Counted from the first letter of the stretch, positions 1 through 8,660 are shown. The stretch is DNA of 16,083 bases from Terfezia claveryi (GCA_015179025.1 WHUX01000638.1:1-16083); one strand, 5' to 3'. The notes: generated by a model not told the origin, from the sequence alone. A program made the numbers and translations.

Positions 1-47
1 AGGAAAAAAATATCGAAAATATCAAACCTAAATGAAACTAAAAGAAA
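1..47 (-). other. AT-rich trailer after family B pol, upstream of the unseen 3' LTR
   Basis: This is the short sequence after the corrected pol stop. It is AT-rich and I see no clear polypurine tract in it. The 3' LTR of B-minus should begin somewhere left of base 1. Confidence 0.4.
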
Positions 48-640
48 TTATTGCTTGTTCCCACGCCTATACCTACGCTTCTTAATCTGCTTACCCGCAA
101 ATGACAAGTTTTCCCAATACTTTTGCACTGCATCAGCTGGGATATTGTCTGCCGGTTCCCAAGTATTATCCTCATTTCCCCAACCTTGCCACTTGATGAA
201 GTACAAAGTACTACCATTTTTTTGACAACGTGTTTGATAATACGTTCAAACTCATACCTTGGGCCTAGAACATCCCGTTCGACAGGACCTGGCTTCGGCA
301 AGGCCCTTGCTAGGAAGGTGTTATCAGGGTTAACATGCCATGGTACAAGGAGAGAAGTATGGACTTTGATATGTCCAGAGGGGGCAAGAGAGGTTTCGAT
401 AGTATAGTTGTCGATGTCTGGATAGATGGCGAGGATCTTGTAGGGACCGAGGAAGATAGGTTCCAACTTAGAGTACTGAGATTCTCTACTGAATGCAGAA
501 TGATGAATTTTGACAAGGTCACCAATCTTATACTCAGGACTAGCTCTTCTCTTTTTGTTAGCTTGCCTAGTCATCTCAACTCGACTAGTGTTCATCTTTT
601 CCTGCACAGCAGACCATAAAGCTTGCGTTAAACCATCTGG
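48..640 (-). pseudogene. Integrase GPY/F module and C-terminal chromodomain of family B pol
   Basis: The first part reads 'MNTSRVEMTRQANKKRR', then 'YKIGDLVKIH', then 'LEPIFLGPYKI', the SH3-like GPY/F module typical of chromovirus integrases. From about 256 down, 'RYEFERIIKH' opens a chromodomain. An extra base in the A run (coding strand; 217-223 here) puts the remainder in another frame, where 'LYFIKWQGW' and 'TWEPADNI' are the remaining chromodomain signatures. A basic tail follows and the frame ends at a TAA at 48-50. In the annotated-frame reading the tail is nonsense. Chromodomains of this type tether integration to marked chromatin in related elements. Confidence 0.87.
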
Positions 641-1420
641 CCTTGGTTAGGAATGTCGGAATGAACTGGAGTATCTTGATAAGTAGGAGAAAATCGAAAG
701 ACGAGAGTATGAGGGGTAGTGCCCCTAGTTGCATCTACGGTATTGTTGATAGCTTCCATGACGAGAGGGATAGCTGGCATCCAGCTGCCGCCATGTTCTT
801 CCTGTTTGGCTCTCAAGATAGTTAAGATTGCTTTATTAGCAATCTCAGACTGACCATCTGATTCTGGGTGGTAGGCAGTAGACATGGATTGATGAATATT
901 GTTGATAAGGCAGAATGACTTCCAAACGCTAGAGTTGAAGAGAACATCCTGATCTGTAACAATATCTTCTGGATATCCGAAGTGAGGATATACATGATTC
1001 ATGTAGTTGTTGACTAACATGTTGGCAGTATATCCAGTTTGTAGAGGGATGATAATAGTATACTTGGTGAGTCTGCATACTATTGTCCAAACGTGATCCA
1101 CCACTACATTGGAGGGGCTGAGTTTAACAGGAGGAAGGGCAAGAAAGTCCATAGTAAGATGTGTAAATGGCTTACTAGGAATAGGAAGAGGATGGAGGAG
1201 GCCATAAGGCTTTTGAGTCGAGTTCTTTGTTGTTTGACATGTAGCACATGTCTGACAGTACAAACGGATATCTCTTCCCATCTTAGGCCAAAAGAAGTTG
1301 TTGCTGAGTGCGTGATACATCTTGGTAAATCCAGGATGACCAAGGATGTATGGTATTTTTCGAGGAGGATATTCTTGATATGAAGGTTGCATAACCAGGT
1401 ATTAGGGATGCAGAGACGAC
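628..1420 (-). pseudogene. Integrase zinc-binding and catalytic core of family B pol
   Basis: The integrase inserts element cDNA into the chromosome. The zinc domain is visible as 'GHPGFTKMYHAL', then 'FFWPKMGRDI', then 'CATCQTTK' (H and C-x2-C ligands; the first His is in a shifted frame near 1350). The RNase H-fold core shows the DDE triad: Asp in 'HLTMDFLALPP' (codon at 1147-1149), Asp in 'IVTDQDVLFNSSVWKSF' (952-954) and Glu in 'YHPESDGQSE' (844-846). The last two are separated by 35 residues, the canonical D35E spacing. The segment loses frame near 640, and the C-terminal domain continues in the next segment. The catalytic residues are intact although the gene is broken. Confidence 0.93.
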
Positions 1421-1992
1421 TGATCATTGTAAGTATAGTAAAGAATACCATGACGAGTACAATAACCATTGCGGAGAGGAGATGAGATAATCTTTGAAAA
1501 TGCAGGATCTGCCTTATAACCTTCAGTAAGGAGGTTTCCCCACTGAGCATAAGTAGGAATAAGATTAGGAATATCAGAAGTGCTTCGTCCTAATGCCAAC
1601 GCTTGTTCCACCAGGTTGTTATAGGAATTATGAGATAACCATTGCCAATGCATATCATCACCAAAGGGGAGGAGGGTATAAGGGTCCGGAATCATATCTG
1701 GGTCTGGAACAGTAGAGGAATTGAATGCTAGAGTATGCTCGATCTTAAATGGTCCTTTGGGAAGGTAATAGGGAACAATAAACTGATGTGTAGGTAACTC
1801 CGAGCTGACGCTTGGAATAGAGATAGTATCACTAGCATAAGAAGAGACAGAGGGAGATTTATCTCGAGGGGCTAGAGGAGTGACAGGAATAGTAGAACGA
1901 TAAATAGAATCTTCGAGATCAGTTAGGTCTTCGTCTGATGAGAATTCTCGATCGAGAATTGCCTTGTCTTTTCCCTTCCAAGTTGAGTCCAT
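1402..1992 (-). pseudogene. Linker and integrase N-terminal extension of family B pol
   Basis: This segment starts with an acidic, Ser/Thr-rich stretch ('FSSDEDLTDLEDS'), continuing the linker after a frameshift near 1985. It passes into a more ordered region, with 'KADPAFSKIISS' and 'GYCTRHGILYYTYN' resembling the strands that lead into gypsy integrase. The frame ends at a TAA at 1402-1404. The expected pre-integrase pattern continues in another frame from about 1410 to 1345 ('LCIPNTWLCNLHIKNIL' then 'EKYHTS', giving the first zinc-binding His). It then returns to the original frame, so two compensating shifts are present. Confidence 0.8.
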
Positions 1993-3092
1993 CCAGTAGA
2001 CTTTGGAGAGGTTTCTGGAGTCATTTCTGGAGGTGAAGTTGGTGACAGAAGAGGTGAAGCTGGAGGAGGGTACTGAGTAGTTGACGAGTTTTCTGCTGCT
2101 TTGGCTGATGCTTGAAAGTAATCCTGATCAGCTTGATATATGTTGCAAATATAGGTATAATGACCACGTTCATCACAATATGAGCAGTGGTTATTATGAG
2201 GAGTCCTATTCTGATTTATGAGAGCTGATCGATGATAGTAACAGCCCTCATCTTTGCATGCAGTCCAGTGCATAAGTGCGTGCTTAGCCCTGAATCTAGC
2301 TGCATTGACGGAGTCTTTACTGGCCGGATTGTGTTTTGGAAGGGTAATAACTCTTTGCTTAAAGGCGGAGTTGTTAACCACCATAGAGAGCAAAGCTTCT
2401 GCCGTACTGTTATCTGGAATAACTGGAGGGTTTGCTGGAGGAGCAGATGTTGCCTTAGGAGGGGTATTCTCATTATTAACTAAGGGTCCACTTCCTGGCC
2501 TTGGAGATTCGGATTTGGTTTTGGTTTTGTCTCTGCTTTGTGATCTTGTAGTTGCAGCAGACATAATGAGAGCTGGAGGAGGTGGTTGTAGGTAAACCGG
2601 AGGCGTAGAATCCGCTGGTAGCGACCTTCCATTTGTAGGAATAAAGCCTGAAGGAATAGAAGGAGGGTGCGGAAATCTAGAGGTATGAGGAGCTTGAGGA
2701 GTATCGATTGAGTGTGGAATAAAATCTGAGAGAGTAGGGACAAGTGATGGGTTTATAAACACTCGAGAGAGAGCATCTGCTATCACGTTTTTGTCTCCTT
2801 TGAGGTGCTGAATTGTACACTGAAATTGGTGTATAATTTGCTGCCATCTAGCTTGTTTCCCAGTTAGGTCATGTTGGAAAGGGAAAGTGACTAGTGGTTT
2901 GTGATCTGTAAGGATAGTGAATGTACATCCACTAAGCTCGCTTCTAAAGTGCTCTAGTGCGTCCACAATTGCTAGGAGTTCCTTATCGAAAGTAGAATAG
3001 TTTTCTTGTGCTAGATTAAACTTTCGAGAGTGGAAACCTGCCGGGATAATTAGTGAGGAAGTGGTCCTTGTCCTAACCATGCACAGTTCCAA
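1923..3092 (-). pseudogene. RNase H core and zinc-knuckle linker of family B pol
   Basis: Residues 20-111 of this segment are the rest of a gypsy RNase H: 'STFDKELLAIVDALEHFR' with the catalytic Glu, 'ILTDHKPL' with the second Asp, and the terminal 'ADALSRV'. RNase H removes the RNA template during reverse transcription. Residues 112-265 form a long Pro/Ser/Thr-rich linker that includes 'ATTRSQSRDK'. Residues 276-287 read W-x2-C-x4-C-x2-H, and residues 303-316 are a perfect CCHC knuckle (C-x2-C-x4-H-x4-C). After about residue 370 the segment leaves frame, and the linker continues in the frame of the next segment (near 1985). A nucleocapsid-like knuckle at this position is not standard for gypsy pol. 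Confidence 0.88.
2145..2186 (-). other. CCHC zinc knuckle in the RNase H-integrase linker
   Basis: The 14 codons read CSYCDERGHYTYIC, matching C-x2-C-x4-H-x4-C exactly. Gag nucleocapsid knuckles with this spacing bind single-stranded nucleic acid. Here the motif lies about 190 residues after the RNase H terminus and before integrase, so any role in binding RNA or cDNA near the pol enzymes is inference. A second Cys/His group (W-x2-C-x4-C-x2-H) lies just before it at 2232-2267. Confidence 0.75.
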
Positions 3093-3330
3093 TTAAACTT
3101 GCATCCATAATGAGATAGATTGGATCAGTTGATTCATAGTTGATTGGTTTGACTGCCGGATCTGCAGATAGGGCTGCTTTCGTTAATCTAAACGAAGTGG
3201 TGTGAGTAGGGGTCCAGTCCCATGTTGCGGTAGATCCAGCCATTTCCGTTAGTGGTGCTGCAAGTGCTGCAAGATGAGGAATGACGCTACTGAAGTAATT
3301 AACCATGCCTAGATAGGCCTGAAGTTGCGT
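3073..3330 (-). pseudogene. RT connection and RNase H N-terminus fragment of family B pol
   Basis: The reading begins with 'MVNYFSSVIPHLAALAAPL', the usual tether between gypsy RT and RNase H (compare the general pattern LGxxNYYRxFIxxxxxxxxPL). It runs into 'YLIMDAS', which supplies the first catalytic Asp of RNase H. The frame ends at a TAG close to 3073. A one-base deletion near 3088 explains this, because the next conserved piece (glycine-rich turn, then the strand before 'FHSRKFNLAQENYSTFDKE') continues in the frame of the following segment. Confidence 0.85.
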
Positions 3331-3352
3331 TCATTTTGAGGAGTAGGCCAGT

Positions 3353-4575
3353 CTAGGATTTTAGTAATGACTTAGGTATAGGAGATATACCTCTTCTAGT
3401 AATTACATGTCCTAGACATTGTAAAACGTCAGGAAGAAATTGGGATTTCTCTCTGCTAGCATAGAACTTGTGCTTCCTAAGTTTCTTTAGAACATTTCGA
3501 ACATGTTCTAAATGTTCCTTATAGGTTTTGCTAAAAATAAAGATGTCATCAATATAAACATATACAGAGATTCCTAATTCTTCTTTAAACAAGTTGTTCA
3601 TAGCGTTCTGGAAAGTAGCCGGCGCGTTGCAGTCTCCTTGTTGTATAACTCGTGTTCTGAATACACCAAATAGTGTATTAAATGCAGTTCTTGGTTCATG
3701 TGCTTCTATGACTGGGACCTCATAATAGGCATTCCTGATATCGACTTTGGTCCTGAAGGGGTGTCGTGCCACTGTATTCCTAAGCAACGTTTGACTTGGG
3801 ATAAGACTTGGTTTCATAATTGTCATAGTATTCCATGCTACTAAATCATATAGAAATCTTGCTTTGCTAGGGTCATCGGTTTTGGGAATCACAAACATGG
3901 CACATGTAGATGTGTTATTAGACCTGTAGACATGTCCTGTCTTCTCTTCTTCTCTGAGTTTTTCCAATAGCTGAGGAAGGAATTTTTCTTTAGGCTTAAT
4001 TGGTCTTGGTTTCCATACTGCATTTGGATCTTTTAAATCAATCGTATGGTTCATTCCTTCTCTTAGTGGAGGTAGGTCTAGTATTTTCGTAGCTGGAAAT
4101 ACGTCAGGGAACTTATCAAAGACGTTGTGATGAGGTTGCAGGGTTATTGCAGCTGAATTAATTTTCTGAGGTGTGTATGGGTCTGGGAAATGAGTAACAA
4201 GGGTTTTTGCAGTGGTCGGGAGATTAGTGTTAATCTCCTTTTTTCTAGTATTTTTCGTTACTGGTGTAACTGTCCATGGGGCTAGTGTAAATTGAGAATG
4301 TCCAGGGGGCTGAATAGTAACACTCCTATTACTCATGATGATCACTGCTTTAGTATGTCTTAGAGATGGAGACCCTAAGATTATATCCCAATCTTTAAGT
4401 ACAGCCATATAGAAAATTCGTTGCTCTGACCATCCCAACCAGTCACAATTTGCCTTAGTATAATGGCTAATAGATCCTTTAGATCCTTTCATAGTCATCT
4501 GCAAGGTGATCGGTTTTTTTAGTGCCTGCAGGTGGAAATTATGCAAGGTACAAAATTTGCTGCTAATGAGGTCGG
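3353..4575 (-). pseudogene. Protease (partial) and reverse transcriptase segment of family B pol
   Basis: The open segment (about 407 element codons; the frame also reads eight or so codons of the adjacent LTR up to an accidental ATG at 4600) starts inside the aspartic protease at 'TDLISSKF'. It keeps the glycine-rich flap region (KGSKGS) and the 'WDIILGSPSL' second half of the protease fold. The RT follows: 'KARFLYDLVAWN' (fingers), motif A 'KVDIRNAYYEV' with the catalytic Asp, motif B 'VIQQGDCNAPATFQ', and the catalytic YIDD box at 3545-3556 (two Asp intact). A thumb-like 'CLGHVITRRGI' follows. The frame then breaks near 3365 and again near 3330, after which 'LQAYLGMVNYFSS' resumes the RT/RNase H connection. 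The QQGDCNAPAT form of motif B is what I recall from basidiomycete gypsy elements; most other gypsy elements have PFGLxNAP. Confidence 0.92.
4571..4575. repeat. Predicted target-site duplication of A1 (GTCGG), left copy
   Basis: These are the five bases of family B protease sequence immediately before the LTR terminus. The matching right copy is not in the window, so the duplication is predicted, not seen. Confidence 0.4.
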
Positions 4576-4895
4576 TATCACGGGGTGACATCCAGCCCAA
4601 ACAAAGGTACTTGGGCCCTTATAGAACAACCCTAGAATCTATATGGACTCTAGGTACACTCTTAATAGTGTAGTGTAAACATTTCTAATACTTATCTATA
4701 AGAGTTAAGTATATGAAACGGGTATGAACCTCGGAGTGGTTTATAATTATCCTAGATGGTTAAGACCTTTATAGAGCGTCTATAGACCCTTAAGGGAGCT
4801 ACGGTTTAAGTTTCATAAGTATCCGATTAATAGTTCAATAGTTATACCCAGATCAATATGCTGGCTATATGCATACATATACTAGCTATTAGGTG

Positions 4896-4944
4896 TTACC
4901 CTGAAGTCTTGGCGTTACCCTGAATTGCTAATTATTACCCTGAA
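4896..4944 (+). repeat. Triple TTACCCTGAA direct repeat in LTR A1
   Basis: TTACCCTGAA occurs at 4896-4905, 4915-4924 and 4935-4944, about 19-20 bases apart. The same three copies are kept in LTR A2 at 14300, 14319 and 14339. Conservation and even spacing suggest a bound factor or enhancer element in U3; this is inference. Confidence 0.6.
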
Positions 4945-4995
4945 CTTAAGGAAAATAATTCGGTAAAAATAACTAAAAAAATGAAGGACCGAGGG

Positions 4996-5016
4996 CGCAC
5001 TTTAGACCAAAGTGCG
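4996..5016. promoter_or_regulatory. Perfect 8-bp stem hairpin in LTR A1
   Basis: CGCACTTT and AAAGTGCG form an 8-bp perfect inverted repeat around a 5-base loop (AGACC). The same hairpin is unchanged at 14400-14420 in LTR A2, within a block (about 4965-5040) that hardly differs between the two LTRs. Its role is unknown. Confidence 0.55.
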
Positions 5017-5734
5017 TCCGGTGACACTATAAGGGAGTGCGCTCAGGACAGAGGCTAGAGGTAGGGCCAAAACATAAAGTTCTCTGGAGTTAATGTTTTA
5101 AGGTTCTATCTAGGCCTACTCGTCGTCCTGATTCCATTTCTGCAATCCTTTTTATGATCGGAGTTAAACTCATGGAGATATAAGACTTTTAATATGGTCA
5201 TATAGGTCCACAAGGAGGTTTACTTATTATTGGTAATAACTCTATGAATAATTCGGGTATCGAGATAAACTAAGATTCTATAATCTTCTATGCGTTGATA
5301 CCTTTCCAATGGTAATCTACTTGTGACCCACGGTTCTCTATTCATAGAGTTATGTGCAGTTGAAAAATTATTTTCAATGGACACTAGACACTATTAAGTG
5401 AATATTGCTGGAAACATAATTAGATGCCTTCGGATATTGTCGGATGGTAATTCGATAGTATCGGGGATTGGTAACGTATCTGAAATTGAATTTAGTTGTC
5501 TCGGATAAGAATTCTTTAATGGGATAAGCGAGCTATAAGCGAAGTATGTATAACATGCAGACATGAGAATATTCTCTACGTTCAGGTTAGTAACCTGTGA
5601 CAACGAGTGCAGATAGCAACTGCATTAATAAAGGTGTGGATGGCGTAACACTTAGGAAGAAATTCCAAGTTGATAGATAGGCCCGCGTTTTATAAAATAT
5701 TTTTTTCATAAGAATATCTACAAACACCGCGGGA

Positions 5735-5740
5735 TATAAA
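5735..5740 (+). promoter_or_regulatory. TATA box of LTR A1
   Basis: TATAAA in the context GGGATATAAATAG is conserved at 15138-15143 in LTR A2. It lies about 300 bp before the LTR end, a reasonable place for a U3 core promoter that drives gag. Confidence 0.6.
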
Positions 5741-6036
5741 TAGTGCAAGTAGTTCCAGTTGAATTCATTCTACCACCAGCGAGTATTCGAAAGCAAGAGC
5801 ACCTTGAGTACACGAAGCCTACAAAGTTCTAAGTCTTGAGTTAACTTTACGTTTAAGCGACATAGGATTTATTTTGTGTTACGAAATAAGATCCGTCGTG
5901 AGGAACTACTATTGAACTAAACTTTACTGCTATAGAATTGATATTCTGTGTTGTGGAATAGATATCGTTGCAGCAGGAAATTACGGCTGTCCTAATAGTT
6001 GCAAGAGTGCTATCAGTCAATAGGGTCCCCATGACA

Positions 6037-6060
6037 TTACTTTGTAGCCAGTGATTCTCG
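6037..6060 (+). other. Putative primer-binding region of family A, copy 1
   Basis: The 24 bases just after the LTR are identical in A2 (15438-15461), while the bases that follow diverge. No TGG start is present, so a tRNA 3'-CCA end is an unlikely primer. ACTTTGTAG at 6039-6047 is complementary to CTACAAAGT at 5819-5827 inside the LTR, downstream of the TATA box. This fits self-priming as in Tf1/sushi elements, but it could be chance. Confidence 0.4.
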
Positions 6061-6085
6061 TTTCATTTGCTATTTACTCAAAATC

Positions 6086-7846
6086 ATTTCTAGTTCACAG
6101 ACACCAAGAGGGCCTCGCCAGCCCTACCAACCCCTCACATTCCTGGATGTCACACCTCGTGCCATCACCTAAAGACCACACAATCTTCCACAATCAAATA
6201 CAGATACAGAAGATGATCTCATTGACTTCCCAATAGAGGATATCCTATCTCGTGGGATAGAATCTGCCAGACACCCCATATATAATCCAGACGAGTTACA
6301 GTCATTTCCACCTGGATTAATTGATCGATTTGGCCTACCTTCCCGAAGACTACCTCGACGAACAAACAGCAATGCCTCTTCACAGCGCCATCCCGCACAA
6401 CCCCCACTACGTCCAATTCGACCCCCTTGTACAGGACTAAGCCAACAAGAATATGACGAATTATAGGCTAGAATAGTTCGTGATGGAGCCACAGAATTCG
6501 AACGGCAATGAGCTGAAATTCTGAACCTTACCGAAGGACTAAATGCCCAAGCTAGTTTTCTAAAACAAGCACAAGAAGCTCATACTATTGTATTTAATGG
6601 TGCAATAGCTACTTATGAAGACTTAAAGTTGCTACGACAATAGGTAACTAAAGAAGTAGCAGCTCTAAAAGGGCAAACGGATGAGCAAGAAGATTCTGTG
6701 AAACGGCTAACAGTTTCTATTAAGGAAACGTTAGAAATCCAATGGCAAGAGCTAACAAAGAAGCTCAAGGAGGATACAGAGGCGATAATTGATGCAGCTA
6801 AGGTAGAGTTTAATAGTATTAAGGCAGATGTTGGCAAGTTAAATGATTAGGCACAAAAGGCGATCAAACAAGAGCAAGATGATCGCATTCGGAGTTGTGA
6901 AACTAATAAGGAATCGGTAGAAGAACTCTCCCACCGAATCCAAACTCACAAAAGAAAGCTCAAAGACCTACAAGAGCAACCACTTGGCCAACAGCGCCCA
7001 CCAAAACGAACTCGATCAATTGATGATAATATCGAAGATTTCATCATCCGTGGTACTCGGACAGGTCCAGTACCACCCCCTCCACCTCCACCACCTCCAC
7101 CTCCAGTCCAGAAAACTCGAGTTCTTTCTGATAAAAAAGAACCCCGAAACCTCCCCCTACCTCCGAAGTTTGATGGAACTTCAAGTAAGCTGAAGGAGTT
7201 CCTAATGAAGGTAGATCACACCTTTGAACACATGCCGCTAACATACTCCACTCATAGCGAAAAAATCCTGTTCGTAGCGGATCTACTTACAGGAGGTGCG
7301 AGCACTTGGTATTATGCAAATCAACATAAGTGAACACTAGATGCCAACTCCGGATGGGTTGAATGGGACACGTTTAACGTCTTTAAACGTGAATTCATTA
7401 ACACACATCAGAACCAGCATGAGAAGCGGGATGCAAAGGTCTCCCTTCAGAAGGAATTCCAAAAGAAATGTGAGTTGATGAAAGATTTCATCGCTCGTGT
7501 CAGGGTTCATCAGTTGGTAGTGGAACTACCACGAGAACAGCTCTGGGAGTACCTGATTAGCACAATTCAGCCTGAGACTTGGGCCCATATAGTCCGTGTT
7601 AGTACTGACAAAGACATGCTAGATAAGGTACCTGCTAGTACAGAAATGTGCTTTCAGGCTATCGCAAATGCTGGGTCTCAGGTTGAGTATGAGAAGGTTA
7701 AGGTGGCACATGCACAGAGCCAGTTCTGTCAAAAAGAACAGGCTGCTGGTGCGAAAAAGGAGGTACCCAATACCCCTAAGACTACTGAAATGAAATCCGA
7801 CAATCTCAAAGATCGGATTACCAAACCAAAGCAAAAGTGTAAGTAA
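6086..7846 (+). pseudogene. gag: Gag of family A copy 1, six in-frame stops, start codon lost
   Basis: Gag would build the virus-like particle. The frame runs from the position of the A2 start codon (here ATT at 6086) to a TAA at 7844-7846 with no indel breaking frame. Stops lie at 6170 (TAA), 6464 (TAG), 6509 (TGA), 6641 (TAG), 6848 (TAG) and 7331 (TGA). Against A2, three of the first four are C-to-T changes (CAA, CGA, CAG). In order, the protein shows a Pro/Arg-rich N-terminus, a long charged coiled-coil-like part (about residues 125-315), eleven prolines in a row (residues 330-340, bases 7073-7105) and a Retrotrans_gag-like region from 'LPLPPKFDGTSSKLKEFLMK' through 'GASTWYY' and 'FKREFI'. 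The last three codons, including the stop, are family B LTR sequence, so no zinc knuckle remains. Confidence 0.88.
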
Positions 7847-8183
7847 TACTTGTTTTTCTCCTTACTATAAGTCTTGTTTGAACGTTGGAATCTCTTTGGC
7901 TATTTTTAGGATTTTCTTTATCTAGTGTTTAGGACGCATTTTACTTGTTTAGGTATTTCCCTTAGTTGGATTAGTATATAGATTACTCATGTATTAGTGT
8001 TGTCTTTCTTTAGCACATTATCTCTTTCCTTTATCTCTGACTCATTACTGACATGTTTTATGTGGTCAGCGAGCTAACCACTTTCTCCTGTTCCAGTTGC
8101 CTATCTTGTTCGGCAACTGATGTCATGTCTTATTCTCTATTCTATTGTCAGCCTCATTTCTATTACTTTCTCTGGCGTCATCT
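7838..8183 (+). repeat. Proposed 5' LTR of B-plus, left part
   Basis: The homology of A1 gag ends about here and the sequence turns T-rich. The proposed LTR begins TGTAAGT and ends ACTTACA at 11185-11191, a 7-bp inverted terminal repeat of TG...CA form. Removing the Copia insertion and one target copy gives an LTR of about 740 bp. TATATAG near 7976 is a possible core promoter. No second LTR of this family is in the window, so the boundaries are provisional. I see no gene here. Confidence 0.55.
8179..8183. repeat. Target-site duplication CATCT, left copy
   Basis: CATCT immediately precedes the 5' LTR and is repeated exactly after the 3' LTR at 10793-10797. Five bases is the normal Copia duplication length. 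Confidence 0.9.
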
Positions 8184-8557
8184 TATTAAAAAACGCGTTC
8201 AAACGCTCTCTCTTACACTACAAATCACATACACATGCATTATTCATTCCTAATTACATTCCACCACATGTCAAATCATGTGCTTCATACTTACATAGAT
8301 TAAGTATTTCCATATGCTTTTACATGCATAACTCTATTGTTAGTTATGTTATTCACGCTCAATAACTCTGTTTTAGCTCTATTCACATGCTTACAACACA
8401 TGTTAAACCATATTCTGAGTTATACTTCTGTTAAACTTTATTGTTACAAACTCAAATATGTTGAGTATGTTGTAATCATGTTGAACGCATTTAGCACGCT
8501 CTGGCTTATGCTATAGCTTGTTGGAATCGTGTATATATAGGAGGGGAATTCCCTTCC

Positions 8558-8597
8558 ATCAGTTCACATCAGTTCACATCAGTTCACATCAGCTCAC
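8558..8597 (+). repeat. Four tandem 10-bp repeats (ATCAGTTCAC) in the Copia LTR
   Basis: Three exact units are followed by one with a single change (ATCAGCTCAC), 20-60 bp after the TATA box. The other LTR has the same four at 10533-10572. The position suggests the transcription start or early R region. Confidence 0.8.
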
Positions 8598-8660
8598 ACA
8601 TCAATCTCATTCACTCATATATTCTCCTATATATTCTACGTTTCTAGTGCACGCTCTACA

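Larger units (their letters stand above)
1..4575 (-). mobile_element. Ty3/gypsy chromovirus, family B copy 1 (B-minus), truncated and decayed
   Basis: This is the 3' two thirds of a gypsy-type LTR retrotransposon read on the minus strand. Domain order from 4575 downward is protease C-terminal half, reverse transcriptase, RNase H, a long linker, integrase and a chromodomain, which is the Ty3/gypsy (Metaviridae) order. The protease is cut at 4575/4576 where the family A LTR begins, so gag and the protease active site are missing here. The 3' LTR would lie left of base 1. The pol stop codon is at 48-50 and bases 1-47 are AT-rich trailing sequence. About 475 nt match the plus-strand copy at 13502-13977 with roughly 21 differences counted by eye (about 95-96% identity), so the two are separate insertions of one family. 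Confidence 0.93.
48..4575 (-). pseudogene. pol: Family B pol polyprotein, broken by multiple frameshifts
   Basis: One degenerate pol gene is spread over six open segments in different frames. Apparent frame changes lie near 3365, 3330, 3088, 1985, 1410, 1345 and 640, and in the T run at 217-223 (an A run on the coding strand). Each was inferred because the conserved continuation of a domain resumes in another frame. Most look like single-base gains or losses, several in homopolymers. The encoded machinery would copy element RNA into DNA in the virus-like particle and integrate it. This copy cannot make a full polyprotein. All the main catalytic residues of RT, RNase H and integrase are still readable, so the decay is by indels more than by loss of motifs. 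Confidence 0.9.
4576..6036 (+). repeat. 5' LTR of family A copy 1, 1461 bp
   Basis: The sequence is homologous along its full length to 13978-15437 (1460 bp). The ends form inverted repeats: the A2 copy begins TGTCACGGGG and ends CCCCGTGACA. Here the first dinucleotide is TA in place of TG and the end reads CCCCATGACA, so both termini carry a transition. A hairpin, three TTACCCTGAA repeats and a TATA box lie inside. The LTR would supply promoter and polyadenylation signals. It is not paired with the 13978 LTR as one element, because gag follows both LTRs. Confidence 0.9.
4576..7837 (+). mobile_element. LTR retrotransposon family A copy 1 (A1), 5' LTR plus decayed gag, cut by B-plus
   Basis: A 5' LTR (4576-6036), a conserved primer-site region and a degenerate gag follow one another in the same order and orientation as in A2 (13978 onward). 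Its left flank is minus-strand family B protease, so A1 inserted into B-minus. The expected 5-bp target copy is GTCGG at 4571-4575. The gag frame is interrupted at 7838 by what appears to be the family B LTR. No 3' LTR or pol of A1 is in the window; the nesting model places them to the right. The gag domain resembles Ty3/gypsy Retrotrans_gag, but with no pol visible the superfamily is inferred. Confidence 0.85.

Noticed and set aside
2216..2743. Several 80-110 codon frames on both strands over the pol linker
   Set aside because: They overlap the linker segment with the zinc knuckle, are low in complexity and have no domain signature.
4577..4600. ATG at 4598-4600 as the start of the protease-RT protein
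   Set aside because: The first codons are antisense LTR sequence joined by insertion. The element's own frame begins at the 4575 junction, and the true start is in the missing gag.
5394..5603. 69-codon minus-strand frame in LTR A1
   Set aside because: It is inside the LTR and the corresponding region of A2 does not keep it as a conserved frame.
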